A stretch of 64,000 nt of DNA, from the NCBI RefSeq assembly GCF_901709675.1, contig NC_051102.1, forward strand, positions 3,145,912 through 3,209,911, given 5' to 3'. This document shows positions 25,101 to 36,647 of the stretch, piece after piece. A model generated the notes under the pieces. It was not told the origin of the DNA. It searched no databases and saw only the letters and a program-made list of their open reading frames with translations. The DNA is from Syngnathus acus. Taxonomy: Eukaryota; Chordata; Actinopteri; Syngnathiformes; Syngnathidae. The translations under genes and the position numbers were made by a program. Position 1 is the first letter of the stretch. Each line of letters starts with the position of its first letter.

Positions 25101-28100
25101 CACAATGACATTCACACTTATGAACAATTTAGAGCACAGGTCATCATGTAACCTGCGGTCTTGTTCTATGCATAAGTCACCATGTAACCTGCAGCCTCGT
25201 TCTAAACATAGCGTAGGCCTAATAATTTCACTTTTCCGAAGAGTGTATAAAACTTTGCATTTAAGTCAAGTACTGCCCAGTGTCAAAACGTTTGGTGACT
25301 CTTATGCATGCCTTCAGAATGTGGGAGGAGTTTCCTAATTCTACCTTATTGCTATTTCCAGACCAGTAGTTTTACTTTTGAATAAGCAATAGCAGAAAGT
25401 CGCCACTAGTCGGCAGAAGTGAGCAACATGAGTCACATCACTAAACAAAACAACATTCAATCAAGGTGCACGCTACAAAAACAATAGTTAACCATGTTAA
25501 TGTTTGAACTAATAACTAAATAATTTTTCGGGTTAATGAATCAACTCCGTACCTGGTCTCTCATGCGTTCCTGATGTCCCAAGATGATGGCAGCATGGTG
25601 TGGATATTTCTGTCTCAGGTGATCCAGGAACACTTCCTTCTTTCTCTCCACTTCAGAGTGCTGCGTCAGAAGGCTCTCTATCTCACTGTCCCTACTGTTG
25701 GCAGCATGGCTTCGGGGTAAAGTGCTAGGTGAGCGTGGAGATCCATCCGGGTCGCACAGAAGGTTGTTGTTCATGTGATGTTTCTTCGGGAGCTGATGCT
25801 CAGTTTTTCTGTCAACGGTGGAAGAGGAGGTGGGAATAGACACTGCATGGCCTAGGTTGGATAGAGTTGATGGAATGCAGAGACAGAGAGAAATAAAGAA
25901 CAGAAGAGATAAATTGTAACTCTGACTGAGGAAAAAAAATGACATTTTTGTTTGATGCATCAAGGTGGTATCAAGGTGACTTGAAACTTTATTTAGGGAA
26001 GTTATTCCAAAGTGGAACAAGCCAGGAGACTACCACTTTAATATTTTTGTTATGAAATGAGTAACACACAGTTTCCCCCAAACGCTCAGGCTTTGACAAG
26101 ACTGTCCTTTTCACACCTTTCCACTGAGTTTAGAAAACGGCACTGAAAATCCAGGGCAAGATGCTGAGGAAAGGGAATAAGTATGCACATTGCTCCGTAA
26201 GTAATCCCGAAATGTTACTCCTCTTCTCCAAATGATCCCTGAAGGTTTAAATCCCTCGATACCACGTCATGCCATGCATGTAGCCTACATAAATATCTGC
26301 TGATGTGGGGTGGATTGAACAGAAGGTTCCATTGCTGATTTAAAGTATCTCCCATTAAGCCCTGGGAGCACCACTCAGAAGTAAAGGCTGAGACAGTAAT
26401 TTGGACTCTTTGGGCTCAAGGAGTTGATCATAGATGGAACTTGCTGTTGGATTTGTATAAAAGCCCAAATTATTGATCACAAGCCGTTTCAGCTAATTGG
26501 TTAACTGGACTTATTTAGGATATTTTTTTTCCCAAAGGAGATAAGCTGTTCTAGTTTCCAGAAAAGCAAAACAGACCAAAAAAACCTTCATCTTGGTCTT
26601 AATTCGTTCTCAGTGAATGTGTTCTTTCATTAAACACTTAATCGCTTTAACACACTTACAATGCACTAAATGTCTTTTAATTTAATTGAGCTGAAATCTG
26701 AAATGTATGATCTGTAGACAAGCAATGAATGTGCAAACCATAAAGGTTAATACCAATAAAAAAATTTTTTAAAATCATCAAGCGTAAACTGATGGCTTCG
26801 AATTTCTAGTGCACACATTCCTCTGCAAAAACACACATGTGGGCTATAGTGACATTTGAACGAGAAAATTCAGGCCCAGCAGTGTTTGATGCACTCAACA
26901 GAGACCACTCATGACTGCCTTGTCACGTTCGGTCCTTTGCTGGAAAGGTCACATAGTGAGATCTTGTCTTAATGTTGTCACTTCAGCTTCTTATGTCCTC
27001 GATTCAACCACACAGTCTCACACCACATCAATTTCACAGTAATCACAAAAATGAATTATGTAATGCAATCTGTAATAATGGGACATTGCATCGACATCTC
27101 ATTCAACCAATATGAACGGAACGGAAACAGCAAACTAAATACAAAAGAAAGTGATGAGACAAGGAAGACTTGAACAAGACACCAATCACAAAGAACGTAC
27201 AAACAACCAATCACATATCAAATTCAACCTAGTGACAATGACAATTCCGAGTCTTGAATTAAGCTACAACAATTAACAATTAACAATACACAATTAAAAG
27301 AGAACCAGGAAGATAATGATATAAGCACATGCATGAAAAAACTTGCAAACAAAAAAAAAAAAACTCCACACAGACAGAACAAACATTTAAACTATACAAT
27401 ATTGCTTTTGATAACTTTTCATACCCAAATTAGTTTTCTACAGTAGCATTTGAAGCTATACAGCGAGTGTCAAACTCGAGGCCCGGGGGCCAGATACGGC
27501 CCGCCACATCATTTTAGGTGGCCCGCGAAGACAAATTGTGCATCGAATTCATATTGTCAATGTTGAATTAAAAGACTGTATGTACAATTACAGTACTCAA
27601 GACATGACCTCCTTCACCCACCTTAGGGTTCAACTTAAGGATTTTTCAAAGGAGCTGGAGGAGAGTTGGGCATCAAACCTACAATCCTCAAAATGAGAGC
27701 TGCACATTTGGCAGAGCATATGTACATGTGCAAGACCTTAGCAAACACACTTTTGTCTCATCGAATTGGCCCACGTCCTTACCAGTAAAGTACACGTATG
27801 ATTTTTCATGAAGACGAAAATCTGAGGTGACAAAGGATTGTTTACAATCTTGATGCTACATGTACAATCACAATTGCCCACCCCATTCCTCTTGCTTCCT
27901 CCTCCTTAATCCTTGACAAAGTAGATCTGATTGATCTAGTTCAGTGGAGCCCCGCAGGGGAATTGTATTTTTTTTTCTTTTTTTACTGTGCAGGGCAGCA
28001 CTGTGTGGATATGTGGCTAATAATTTGGACAGCCACTCCATCAATTGTCCAATTAGACTATTTTGGAAGTAAACCCAAAAAGGGTAGTCACTATGTGTTT

Positions 28101-30538
28101 CTTTGATTCCTCATTGGACCACAACATTTGGTCCTTACAAATTTTCTGTCACTTCCTCTCTTTCATTTTCAGCCTGGAACATACTGAAGTATCTTTTTGA
28201 AGGGAACACATAGGGACACTACACATACCACCAAAAGAGTTTTTGGTAGATTGGCGCTCAGCTGGCATGACAGTCCATGAAACAGCCTTGTTCCCAATGC
28301 ACCTGATTTGATGACAGAAAGTAGTCTGCGCTTTATTAATGCAGATGCATCATCATTTTAAAGCGGAGCCAATGATTTAGTTGGACCTATTTCTAAATTT
28401 GGTAGACACGCTATGCCTCACTGGGTGTTCCAAAGAGACGTGCAAGTTAACATGGTACAGTGTGTATCAACTCATCATTATATCATCTCATAACTCCAGA
28501 AAAAAGTTATAACAATTTTGGAGAAATTAGTTAAGGCTTTTCTATATTTGGAGAAATCTACTCACGCATCTCGTCACTGCTGTGTGTAACATTTTGGGTT
28601 GGATGTATTACAATTTCAGTTCAATTAGATTTATTGTCATTGTATCAAGTGCAACAAAAAGGGCAAACCATTCAGTGCAAAGAGAGAAAAAAATCAGACC
28701 TGACCATTCAGACTGAGGTCGTTTTGCAAAAAATAATACTAATAAAAAATCAGATACAGATCGCATTCGGGCAAAAAAAATAAAAATCTGATCTGTCACA
28801 TTTGCCTGCCATGTGGACCGAGTTAAATCGTGAGTGGTGGATGTCATTGTATTTTATTCATAAATATGACACCAACATAGGACAATCCATAAGAAACATG
28901 AATTGAACGGATTTTAAGCGTCATCATTGTAAAAAAAGAACCCCTGACACGATTGTGTGTGCGTGTGCGTGCGTGTGTTTATGTGGGGACAGCTAGTCAG
29001 GTTTGCACTTCGACTGCCCTGATTTTCATGCAAATGAAGGACAGCACATGGCTTGGTTGTGGCCCACAAGGGCACATAAAGGCGATGAACGCCCGACTCT
29101 ACTGACGCAAAGTCTAGCAAAATGCCAAAACAGTTCGTCTGCGGTTTGCGTCCAGCAAAAAACAAAATATATATATATAATCACTCACATGTTTGTTTAT
29201 GTTCTATCTGGACATTATACAATTGTAATTGAAATTAATTGGAATATTCACCACTTCCAAATGCCCACATCACCCAAACAGTGACCTAATAAAGTCATCA
29301 TAACTAGTGAACCCTGGGAGATGTCATGCATAAATTCAAATCTTTAATCACTCTTGACTTCATCTGCAAAGTCGTGCACGTAGCAACACATTAGCATATG
29401 ACTTATATGTTACCTAATTAGTGTATAACATGCTGCTGGAGTAGTCTATTTGTGCACCCAAACAAACCTCCACCGCCACACATGCACATAGACACGCACA
29501 TATTGCTCTGGGGTGTTTGACTCATGGGCGCGTGTTTTGGAGTTACATTCGCTGACTGCTTCAAGAAGACTAGGAGTGGGTTGGAAAAAGGACGCTGTAA
29601 AACCTGAACGTGTAGAAATGCTAATGTCGGTGAGAGACAAATTCTTCTGATTCCTGTGCAAATGCAGATGCAATGCATGATATAGCATCTACCGTATATT
29701 GCAGACGATAAGCCGCACCTGTATATAAGGCGCACCAGCTAAAATTAGGGAAAAATCCTGTTTTGTTTATATATAAGCCACTCTGGACTACAAACCGCAG
29801 TTGTTTCAAATGGACATAGAAAAAAAGTTGTGCCAATTGTATTGGGAGTAATACACACAGGTAACAGGTATTTGTGCCCCCTGGACTTTAGGCCCCACCA
29901 CTTGTCAATAATTGAAAACACTATTTTCTTGGACCTCTGTTCAGTTATGGGAGCTTAGAATTCTCATGAATTTTCTGCCCGTTACAGTGACCAATTTCTT
30001 GGTTTTATATATATTCATATTTAATATTTATATTTTATATTTTTATAGAAAGACATTCTTTGAACTGCATTTCTGAACTGTGAGACTGAAGTGAACTCTT
30101 GAAGCCCAAGCTGGTACAACTTAAAATACAAAATATAATAGACTTTTTACTTTGTAAAATACAATACAAAGTACAACTTAAAATACAGTGAATACACGTA
30201 CAATAGTGACTTGCCCTATATTGACTGACACATTTTGCTGCGTTATATTAATTTGTATGTACCAGCTTACCTTCATTGCAGTACTTCTTTGCAGGCTCAG
30301 GGGCTTTGTCTTCACTCTCAACTTTTGCTGCTCCGATGTGTCCTTGTCCTGCGCCAGAGGCTTTGCTTTGGTGCTGGCTCTGTGCTGGTAAGGGTCTTTG
30401 GACCAAGTTTCCCTCACTGCCTGCTCTCATCAGCCTTTCTCCGATGCGCAGCATGCAAGAGCGGTTACCTTGGAGGTCCTTTCTTGAATTGCAGTTCTGG
30501 ACTCCAGGTCGACCCAGACGGGATGAGGACTTGGACAT
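9380..30538 (-). CDS. kiaa1217: kiaa1217 (sickle tail / Skt / Etl4), complete coding region in 25 exons
   Basis: Exons 5' to 3': 30538-30271, 25851-25553, 22556-22388, 22244-22046, 21817-21724, 20629-20341, 20242-19972, 19675-19364, 19250-19146, 19049-19024, 18690-18524, 18447-18272, 17636-17500, 17376-17229, 17155-16873, 16723-16541, 16078-15823, 15685-15623, 15327-15165, 14787-14703, 14355-14191, 14024-13992, 13552-11867, 11582-11472, 10210-9380; 6,519 nt, 2,172 residues, all phases agree. Family hallmarks: KYPHHAAIILGHQERMRD (about residue 170), VLYLQYGDETKQIRMP with FPQQLTMKKLQSP (245-311), SAILERRDVKPDED (about 435), ERMKAMEAQIASLAGLV, a predicted coiled-coil part (about 635-890, with RFLKEEPHKMDCMLKR), and GLTTERTGEVIST (about 1210). 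SRCIN1/KIAA1217 proteins are cytoskeleton-linked adaptors; mouse Skt acts in notochord and intervertebral discs. The first ATG has A at -3; alternative first exons may exist upstream. The weakest acceptor is at 16724. Confidence 0.9.
10319..10639 (-). mobile_element. hAT-like element, copy 2 (intron of kiaa1217)
   Basis: Same family as copy 1 in reverse orientation, starting CAGGGGTGTCAAAC and ending with TTTGACACCTGTG. Flanks ATCTATTC (10311-10318) and ATCTATCC (10640-10647) are a 7/8 target duplication. It lies just upstream of the acceptor of the last coding exon of kiaa1217. Confidence 0.85.
14834..15124 (+). mobile_element. hAT-like element, copy 3 (intron of kiaa1217)
   Basis: Starts CATTGGTGTCAAAAACAAGG. 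The normal right end GAGTTTGACACCCCAG is followed by eight extra bases before the target duplication. GTTTAGAG flanks both sides (14826-14833 and 15125-15132). It lies between kiaa1217 exons 15165-15327 and 14703-14787, about 40 bp from the latter. Confidence 0.8.
16752..16864 (+). mobile_element. hAT-like element, copy 4 (truncated, beside a splice donor)
   Basis: Only the left part of the family is present, from CATTGGTGTCAAACTC through the GGCCCGGGGGCC signature and the ATTTTATGTGG block to about 16840. The right end is lost. The remnant stops within a few tens of bases of the donor of kiaa1217 exon 16873-17155 and lies in the intron downstream of that exon. Confidence 0.7.
19087..19135. 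repeat. (TA)n/(CA)n microsatellite in a kiaa1217 intron
   Basis: TA repeats at about 19096-19116 run into ACGCATGCACACACACACA. They fill the 96-bp intron between exons 19146-19250 and 19024-19049. Length changes here would alter intron size only. Confidence 0.7.
19681..19760. repeat. (AGAAT)n microsatellite plus TTTATTGTCATT repeat tail
   Basis: About seven AGAAT units (19681-19715) are followed by CCCTTTATTGTCATTTTACA and GTACAACGAAATTCAG, a tail common to dispersed fish repeats. A diverged relative (TTTATTGTCATTGTATCAAG) is at about 28630. On the minus strand the microsatellite lies directly before the CAG acceptor of kiaa1217 exon 19364-19675. Confidence 0.7.
24611..24918 (+). mobile_element. 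hAT-like element, copy 5 (intact ends)
   Basis: Begins CACTTGTGTCAAAGTCAAGG and ends TGTTTGACACCCCTG, with a perfect 8-bp target duplication CAGTAATG (24603-24610 and 24919-24926). It is one of the best preserved copies in the window, though the right terminal repeat has lost a few bases. Confidence 0.88.
24950..25055. repeat. alternating purine-pyrimidine CA/CG tract
   Basis: Mixed CACACG, GCGCGC and CACACA words run for about 100 bp, including AACGCGCGCGCGCACACGCA. Such tracts can adopt Z-DNA and vary in length. No coding meaning; the cysteine- and valine-rich open frames here follow from the repeat. Confidence 0.75.
27461..27560 (+). mobile_element. hAT-like element, copy 6 (left-end fragment)
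   Basis: AGTGTCAAACTCGAGGCCCG through GACAAATTGTGCATCGAATT matches the left 95 bp of the family, then similarity stops. The right end is missing. Confidence 0.7.
29693..29790 (+). mobile_element. remnant of a TACCGTAT-type inverted-repeat element
   Basis: TACCGTATATTGCAGACGAT is followed by AAGCCGCACC and TATAAGGCGCACC, words typical of the ends of a widespread fish DNA transposon and distantly like the ends of copies A and B. Only one end is visible, so this is a relic. Confidence 0.5.
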
Positions 30539-32345
30539 CTTACCCACCGGGTTGTGGAAAGTACTCGTCTTTCTTTTTTCCTATCTGGGGCTTTTCTTAG
30601 ACTGACTTTAGAGTAGAGCTATACTTTCTTGTACTTTTTCCCCATCTCCTCCTGTTTTCTAATTTCTATTTTGATCGGATTGCAAATTGCGTATAATGAA
30701 TAATTGTGGCTGTTGGCTTCCTTCCGAGCATGGTCTCCGACTGCCTGCTCCCAATGAGTCTAAACTCCTTTGGGAGAGATCTGCGTCTTCCTACACTCCC
30801 TCTTTCTCATTCATCTCCTGCTCCCTCTCTCCCGTCTTTATTGCTTTTAATCTTTTCCCCCTTTAATCCCCCTCCTGCATTCTCACTCTCTCTTTCGCTC
30901 TCTCTCTCTTCCTCCTTTCTCACGCTCCCTCATCATATTCAGGCTATGTTGGCAGTTTACTTGACACAATAAATCCATCCTGATGTCTCTATATTCACAT
31001 CGTACAAGAAACAAATTCTTTTTGTCTTTTCTTATTATTGTTTTCAGCGAACCTATCCAGTAAAAACTACCTTGTGATAATTTCCACTGGGCAAGCTTGG
31101 TGTTATCCCCTGCAGCCTTTGCAGAAGATGCTGTTTGCCACTTGTTCATTGAGGCAGAAGATCAGTGAGATGCGTGTTTGCATGAGAGTTTTTTTTGGAT
31201 TGAATTGGCCTCCTGTCAGAAACAAAATTGTTATAATGCCAGAGCTAAACCGCATTAACACTAGTAATGTTAACAAGCAAACATGACATAATGTTAACAA
31301 GCAAACATGACAAAAAAATCTTGTTCACGTAATAAACATTAGGTATGGTGTTTGTATTTGTCTATTCTCAGTTGGAATCAATATTTCAAAGACTTGAATC
31401 TGAAAGAATCAATTTGTGATGTATTATTGTCCTTGATAGTAAACTAAAAGTGGCTTCTATGAGACAAGAATTTTTTAAATGATAATCCATACATTTCAAA
31501 ATGTGTGAGATAAAAAATTCAAATGAAACTTGTGCATGGAGTTTACTTTTATTTTTGGTATTCATTTACCCAGATTTTGATCCAGCAGTATAAAAATGGC
31601 CTGAAGCCTTTGATATATTAAACGTTGTATACAATTGGAGGACTTGCTGAGTGTGATGATGGTAGACAATAACAAAACAGTTGTTGGCGTTATCTTCTAA
31701 ATTGTTTATCTGCACCACCTTATTTAGTTTTAATCTGTGTATCATTTATCTTTTGTTATGCTGTTTCCCATGTGGTGCCTCTGGTTTTCTCTTTTCTTTG
31801 GTCTATTTTGGAAAAAATAAAAAAATATTGTAACGCCCTTGAGTGAGGTCAAGGTATGTAGTCAAAGCTGTTGTAATGCCAAATGGACACTAGAGGGAGA
31901 CAAGATCAAATTTATGAGGAAAGGCGCCGAGTGGAACTGAGGCTTGGAGGAAGTTATTTTCATAAGATAACCGTTTGACTGTCCGTCTGCCAGCCCTCCT
32001 TGCTCTCTGCCCGCCACCCCCCTTCACCCTTGCCTAGCCAACCCCGCCCCCTCTCTATCTGGCTAAGCTATGGTGCCATTAGAATTGTTCTTGACCACAG
32101 ATGGTCTATTGTTCTCTGACAGTGGGGTCTGAACATACATGGCCCTCCCAACTCTGGATCACAATAATAATAATAAACAGTAAACAAAAACAAATATTCA
32201 TGCAATATAATATAGACACAATTAAATGCAGAGATGATTTAAAAAAATGTGCAATTGGATTGCAAAATTAAACAGTAATTGTGATTGTACTGTAGGTCAA
32301 TTTGCAGTTGTGATGCACCAAGTTGGAAAAATTGGCACGTAAATT

Positions 32346-32430
32346 TGTATGTATGTATGTATGTATGTATGTATGTATGTATGTATGTATGTATGTATGT
32401 AGGTAGGTATTTATTTATTTATTTATTTAG
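32346..32430. repeat. (GTAT)n then (TTTA)n microsatellite
   Basis: About 13 GTAT units at 32348-32402 pass through GTAGGTAGG into TTTATTTATTTA. The repeated YVCM-type open frame over this stretch is a product of the repeat. Confidence 0.9.
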
Positions 32431-34824
32431 TTTAAGTACGTTTTCTCATGTGTGTTGTTTGTTATTTTACAAGTTTTACAATAAAAATTCTAAAATTCCG
32501 CAATGATTTCAAAACATACTCTTTAGCCACTAGAGGGTGCTTGAACAGCACAGAAGGCAATTACATATTGACGCCTCTGTCCTTATGAAGTATAGCGAGC
32601 ACAGTTTGGTTATCTTTTTTTTTGGGATAGTGCATTTAATATAATGGCGCTTCTTGAGTCGATTTGAGAAACGTGGTAAACCCTGGACTGATTCCCAGTC
32701 AATAACGGCACACAGAAAAACAGTTCATACACACACTGAAGGAGTTTGGCAACTTGTCAAGATCAAAACAAATGTTTTAATAGTAAAGCAGCCAGATTTC
32801 AAGCCTATTAAGATTTTTCATTTGTGTAAATCGACATGTATATTTGACTATTGATTTAAAAAAAAACATTTGAATTTTCCATGGTATGTAGACTGAATGG
32901 GCTGGTAAGAAATACAAAAAAGAAATAAAAAATAAGTATATGAATACAACCTCGCCCCCCACTCTTGCTTCCTAAAGGATGTAGTGATCTTTCTCTATGT
33001 ACCATTTAGTTTCAGTTAAATCCCAGACCACTCCACCTGTCAGACACTTTCACTGCATTTTCAAGGGATGTTCATTTTCACACTGAAGCTTGGACTGCAC
33101 TCTTAAAGTTAGTATTGCTGGCTGGTTATGGTAGTACTGAATTGACCATTTTAGTACATACAAGGAAGGAACAGCGGGTGGGTCTGTTAATATTAACAGG
33201 CATTTAAGACAGAAAAGGGAGAATAAAATGGCTGAATTAACATGCATCTTAAGTGCATGAGCAATCAGGACAGGAGAGGATAGAAACAAGGACAACTGAC
33301 AGACGCTAAAAAAGGCGGGGCTGGGGTTAAAAAAGTGAAGGGAAAGGACAACTGAGAAAAGACACAACCTCAACATACATCACAGATCAAAAATTACCTG
33401 ACAGATTGTGGAGACACACAGATTTAAGTTTGTTTAATTAAGAAAAATAGAGGCATATTGTTTAGCCCCGAGGGCAGACTCATACGGTAGAGAAGCTACG
33501 CCAGAGGAGACGGACGGGGGTGGGGTCACATCTCCAGCCACTAGTGGAGCTATCCAATAGATGGGCCAGTGGGGGCGAGGGGGTCGGTTGGACTGTTCCT
33601 CATGCAGGGATTATGCAGCTCAATCAGACTCTGGCAGATTATGTCTGACCGAAACAGACTCGACATGAAAATGAGATTAACAGCTATTTTCCAAATAATT
33701 TTCTTGGGTGAAAACAATCAGCTTAGGCGAGCACTGCAGGCATCAAATGGCTCACAGATGTAAAAGCGATGATTTAAGAAGATAATTCTTGCCACACAAA
33801 TCCTCAGAGATCCTTTAGTTTCAATATGTTTGGAAGGTTTTGTGGTAATTAGTCTGATTTTACTAATCCAAAAAACTTTAATAGAGAGCTTCCATAAACC
33901 AATTAGAGGCTTTGAAATGTGTTCCCCTTGAACACAATTATGTCCTTTAATCCCAGCTAAATTAATAATAAATACATAGACAGCAGTAGTTGAACCACAA
34001 AGGGGAATGACCAAAAGTATTTTACAGACTTGTTTAACTTCTATAGAATCAACAGTTTGAAATAATACCATAGAAATGTTGCAGTTTGAAATGTTGGTTG
34101 GTTACTTTGGACACTCCAAATCTTTAAAACACTCTTGTGATGAATCTTTTTATTTGAATCAGTGTCATGTTTTAGTTTTGCCCAATGTCTCAGGATTAAC
34201 TCAGGGTTTAATGAATAACCATATTGAATAGAATATATAATTATTGTATTTGTTCCTTGCTGTTGACATAAACAAACTGACCAACTATCCATTCCAAGGT
34301 CAAACTCTTTATTAACTGTGGAGACTTTTTAAAAATAACATTTTCTATTCATTTCGTCCACTAACTGTATCTGAGGTTTAACACCACAATAAAAATATAT
34401 TTAATCGATGTTAATGTTCATTTTTAAAAACAAAAACATACTCGAAACTCGATTAATAAGTGGTCATGTTCATAGACAGGTAAGACCAAATACTTTTGCT
34501 GCTTTGAATATAAATCCGCTTGACATAAATATTGGAAAGCGTAAAGGTGCTTGAAAGGATTTCTTTTAATATTACTTTTATATTACTATTACTATTAATA
34601 AAATGTTAATTTGTGAACTCCACGGGTATTTCATAAAGCTGTTTTCCATTTAATAATGATATTACAAACAGGCCATGTCAATCCTATACTGCTTGGCCAT
34701 GACCAACACTTAACAATAGTGAAAATAGGATTAGGCCTGTTAATTCATGTTATTATGGTGAAATTGTATTAACCTCCATGCAATTTAAAAGTCTTTACTT
34801 GTTGGTGTTGCAGGCTAGTTGATA

Positions 34825-35220
34825 GAAAGAAGTGCGGACTGGAAGCAACGCCGGGATGATGACTGACACCCTGAATGTGCATTCCGCTTGATTTGCTCTC
34901 TGCTTCAATTCAGTGATGGTAGTCCTTTCATCCCATTAGCTCCAAATTCCTATAACTAGGTCTGTAAATGCACAGGGCCCCCATATCAAGGCCGATCCCT
35001 GCTGGGAGGGCATATGGGCTGCTTTGTTGTCAGGAAGGGAGTGTGTGTGGAGGGTCCACCAATCGCTGCCCTCGCCTGGGGAGTTAAACAAATTGATTGG
35101 CAGGCTAGTGGCGGCCAGTTCCAGAAACTGTGGTCCCCATTCATCCCAACACTGAGCTCAGAAAGCTCTATGGTGAGCCAGCTGAAAGGATGGGTCTGAG
35201 GCCACTCCAAGGAGTCATAT
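34825..35220. promoter_or_regulatory. candidate conserved non-coding block
   Basis: Balanced base composition in an AT-rich surround, without splice signals or a family match. Words of interest are GGGATGATGACTGACA near 34853, CCATTAGC near 34936 and TTGATTGGCAGG near 35092 (PBX/MEIS-like and homeodomain-like). It lies between kiaa1217 and ptf1a. Regulatory role is an inference from composition and place. Confidence 0.3.
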
Positions 35221-36614
35221 AGGCGGGCGGCGGTGGGAGTAAGTCACATATGATCATTTAGGTTAAACAAGTCACAAGTCATACCATCTTGTTCTTGCAG
35301 TCAAAAAGTCAGTTTAGACCTTATAAAAGGTAAATGCCACCTCAGAGTAATACAGCCATGGATAAAATGACAGCAGTTCTGTTTTGGTTGGGTTGAAGGA
35401 AAATTTGGTTCATCCAGTTATTATATTGTTTTAAACAGTGACAAAACACCATAATTGAACACTTGATAATTATTGCTTTGTGTCATCTGCATAGTCATGA
35501 TACCCAACATTGGCCTTCTGAATCATTTGACCTAAAGGCAACATATACAGACTGAACAGAAGGGTCCAAGGACTGACCCTTGAGGGACCTCACATGTCAT
35601 GGCCATTCAACCAGATTCAGAACTTTCAATGGCTACAAAGTAATGCAAGTAGGACCAAAAGTATTTTAGAACTGTTCCATGTAGTCCTTTCAGTGATGAG
35701 GTCAGAATCCTGATTGGAACTTACTCAAAATGTTTGAGTTCAAGAATGACCTTGACCAGCTTGACTTGGCTGACGTGGAATGTAGGGTGGACGCGAAGGG
35801 ACAAAGCCAAAGGGACTGAGGCAGGCAAAGGTGGACCGTTGCAGGACTGATGATTTTGGAAATGGGCCCACAAAGCATGGGGCCAACTATTACACCATTT
35901 TTTGGTCTTATTATGACTTATTTTATTCTTAACTATGTCAAACACAGTCCAACTCAGCTTTTCATTGAAGTACAATGAGGTTTGATGACAACATAGTCAC
36001 ATAGCTTGGGTCAATCTGCCTGTGCCAAGGTGAATGGCTCATTGCCCATGCACATTAAACGCACCAGCAAATAGCAATGGCTGGCCAGTCATCCAGCAGG
36101 AGATCAACAAATGAACAATTACCAGTAGCTGGCCTAACATGCCACGCAAAAAGTGATACAAGCATTGCAGATGCATCATCACATGCAACGCGGTGGTCAG
36201 TGTTTGTTTGTTTTTTGGGTGGGGAGTGTTTTTTGTTGTAGTTGTGTTGTTTGTTTTTTCCTATGATGGTCAGTCATGCTTCAGATAATTTGCAGTGTTC
36301 ACACTCATGAGTATTTTTTTGGGGATCCTGACTGTAACTATTTCCCTCCCTTCCTTTCTATGTCCCTTTAAAAAAAAAAAGTTGTCTTTGACTCTTGTCA
36401 GGTTTCTAACCTGAATGAAGGTTGGTGTTATAGAGGGCTTTGTCGCCTATGCCGCATTGAAAAGACTCTGGACTCTTTCCAGAGGCGAGAGAAAAGCCCA
36501 TTCACACAAAGGTTTTTTTTCCTTTAGTCAAATATGATCTCTACTTGCAAAACACAGTTGATGGACTTCGGGGTGAATGAAGTCTAACTCAAAACTGTGG
36601 GAGGTTTGGAGGAA

Positions 36615-36647
36615 GGGGGGGGGGGCACACAGACCCCCCCCCCCCCC
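36615..36647. repeat. G11 - 8 bp - C14 inverted homopolymer pair
   Basis: Eleven G (36615-36625), the spacer CACACAGA, then fourteen C. The two runs can pair as an 11-bp G:C hairpin with an 8-nt loop, or each strand could form G-rich secondary structure. Sequencing error in run lengths is possible. Confidence 0.8.

Larger units (their letters stand above)
22557..25552. other. kiaa1217 intron, no further gene seen
   Basis: About 3 kb of AT-rich intron between exons 25553-25851 and 22388-22556. Apart from hAT-like copy 5, the CA/CG tract and a short tandem duplication at about 25143-25210 (two units of about 36 bp sharing CATGTAACCTGC) nothing gene-like was found. Confidence 0.6.
25852..30270. 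other. large first coding intron of kiaa1217
   Basis: About 4.4 kb with no exon recognised. It holds hAT-like copy 6 (27461-27560), a repeat tail near 28630, and a diverged element end near 29693. Composition is AT-rich. Large early introns often carry enhancers, but no strong motif cluster was seen. Confidence 0.6.

Noticed and set aside
30235-30605. Plus-strand open frames of 109-121 codons
   Set aside because: They are antisense shadows of the first coding exon of kiaa1217, whose minus-strand frame ends at a proper GTAAGC donor in the right phase.
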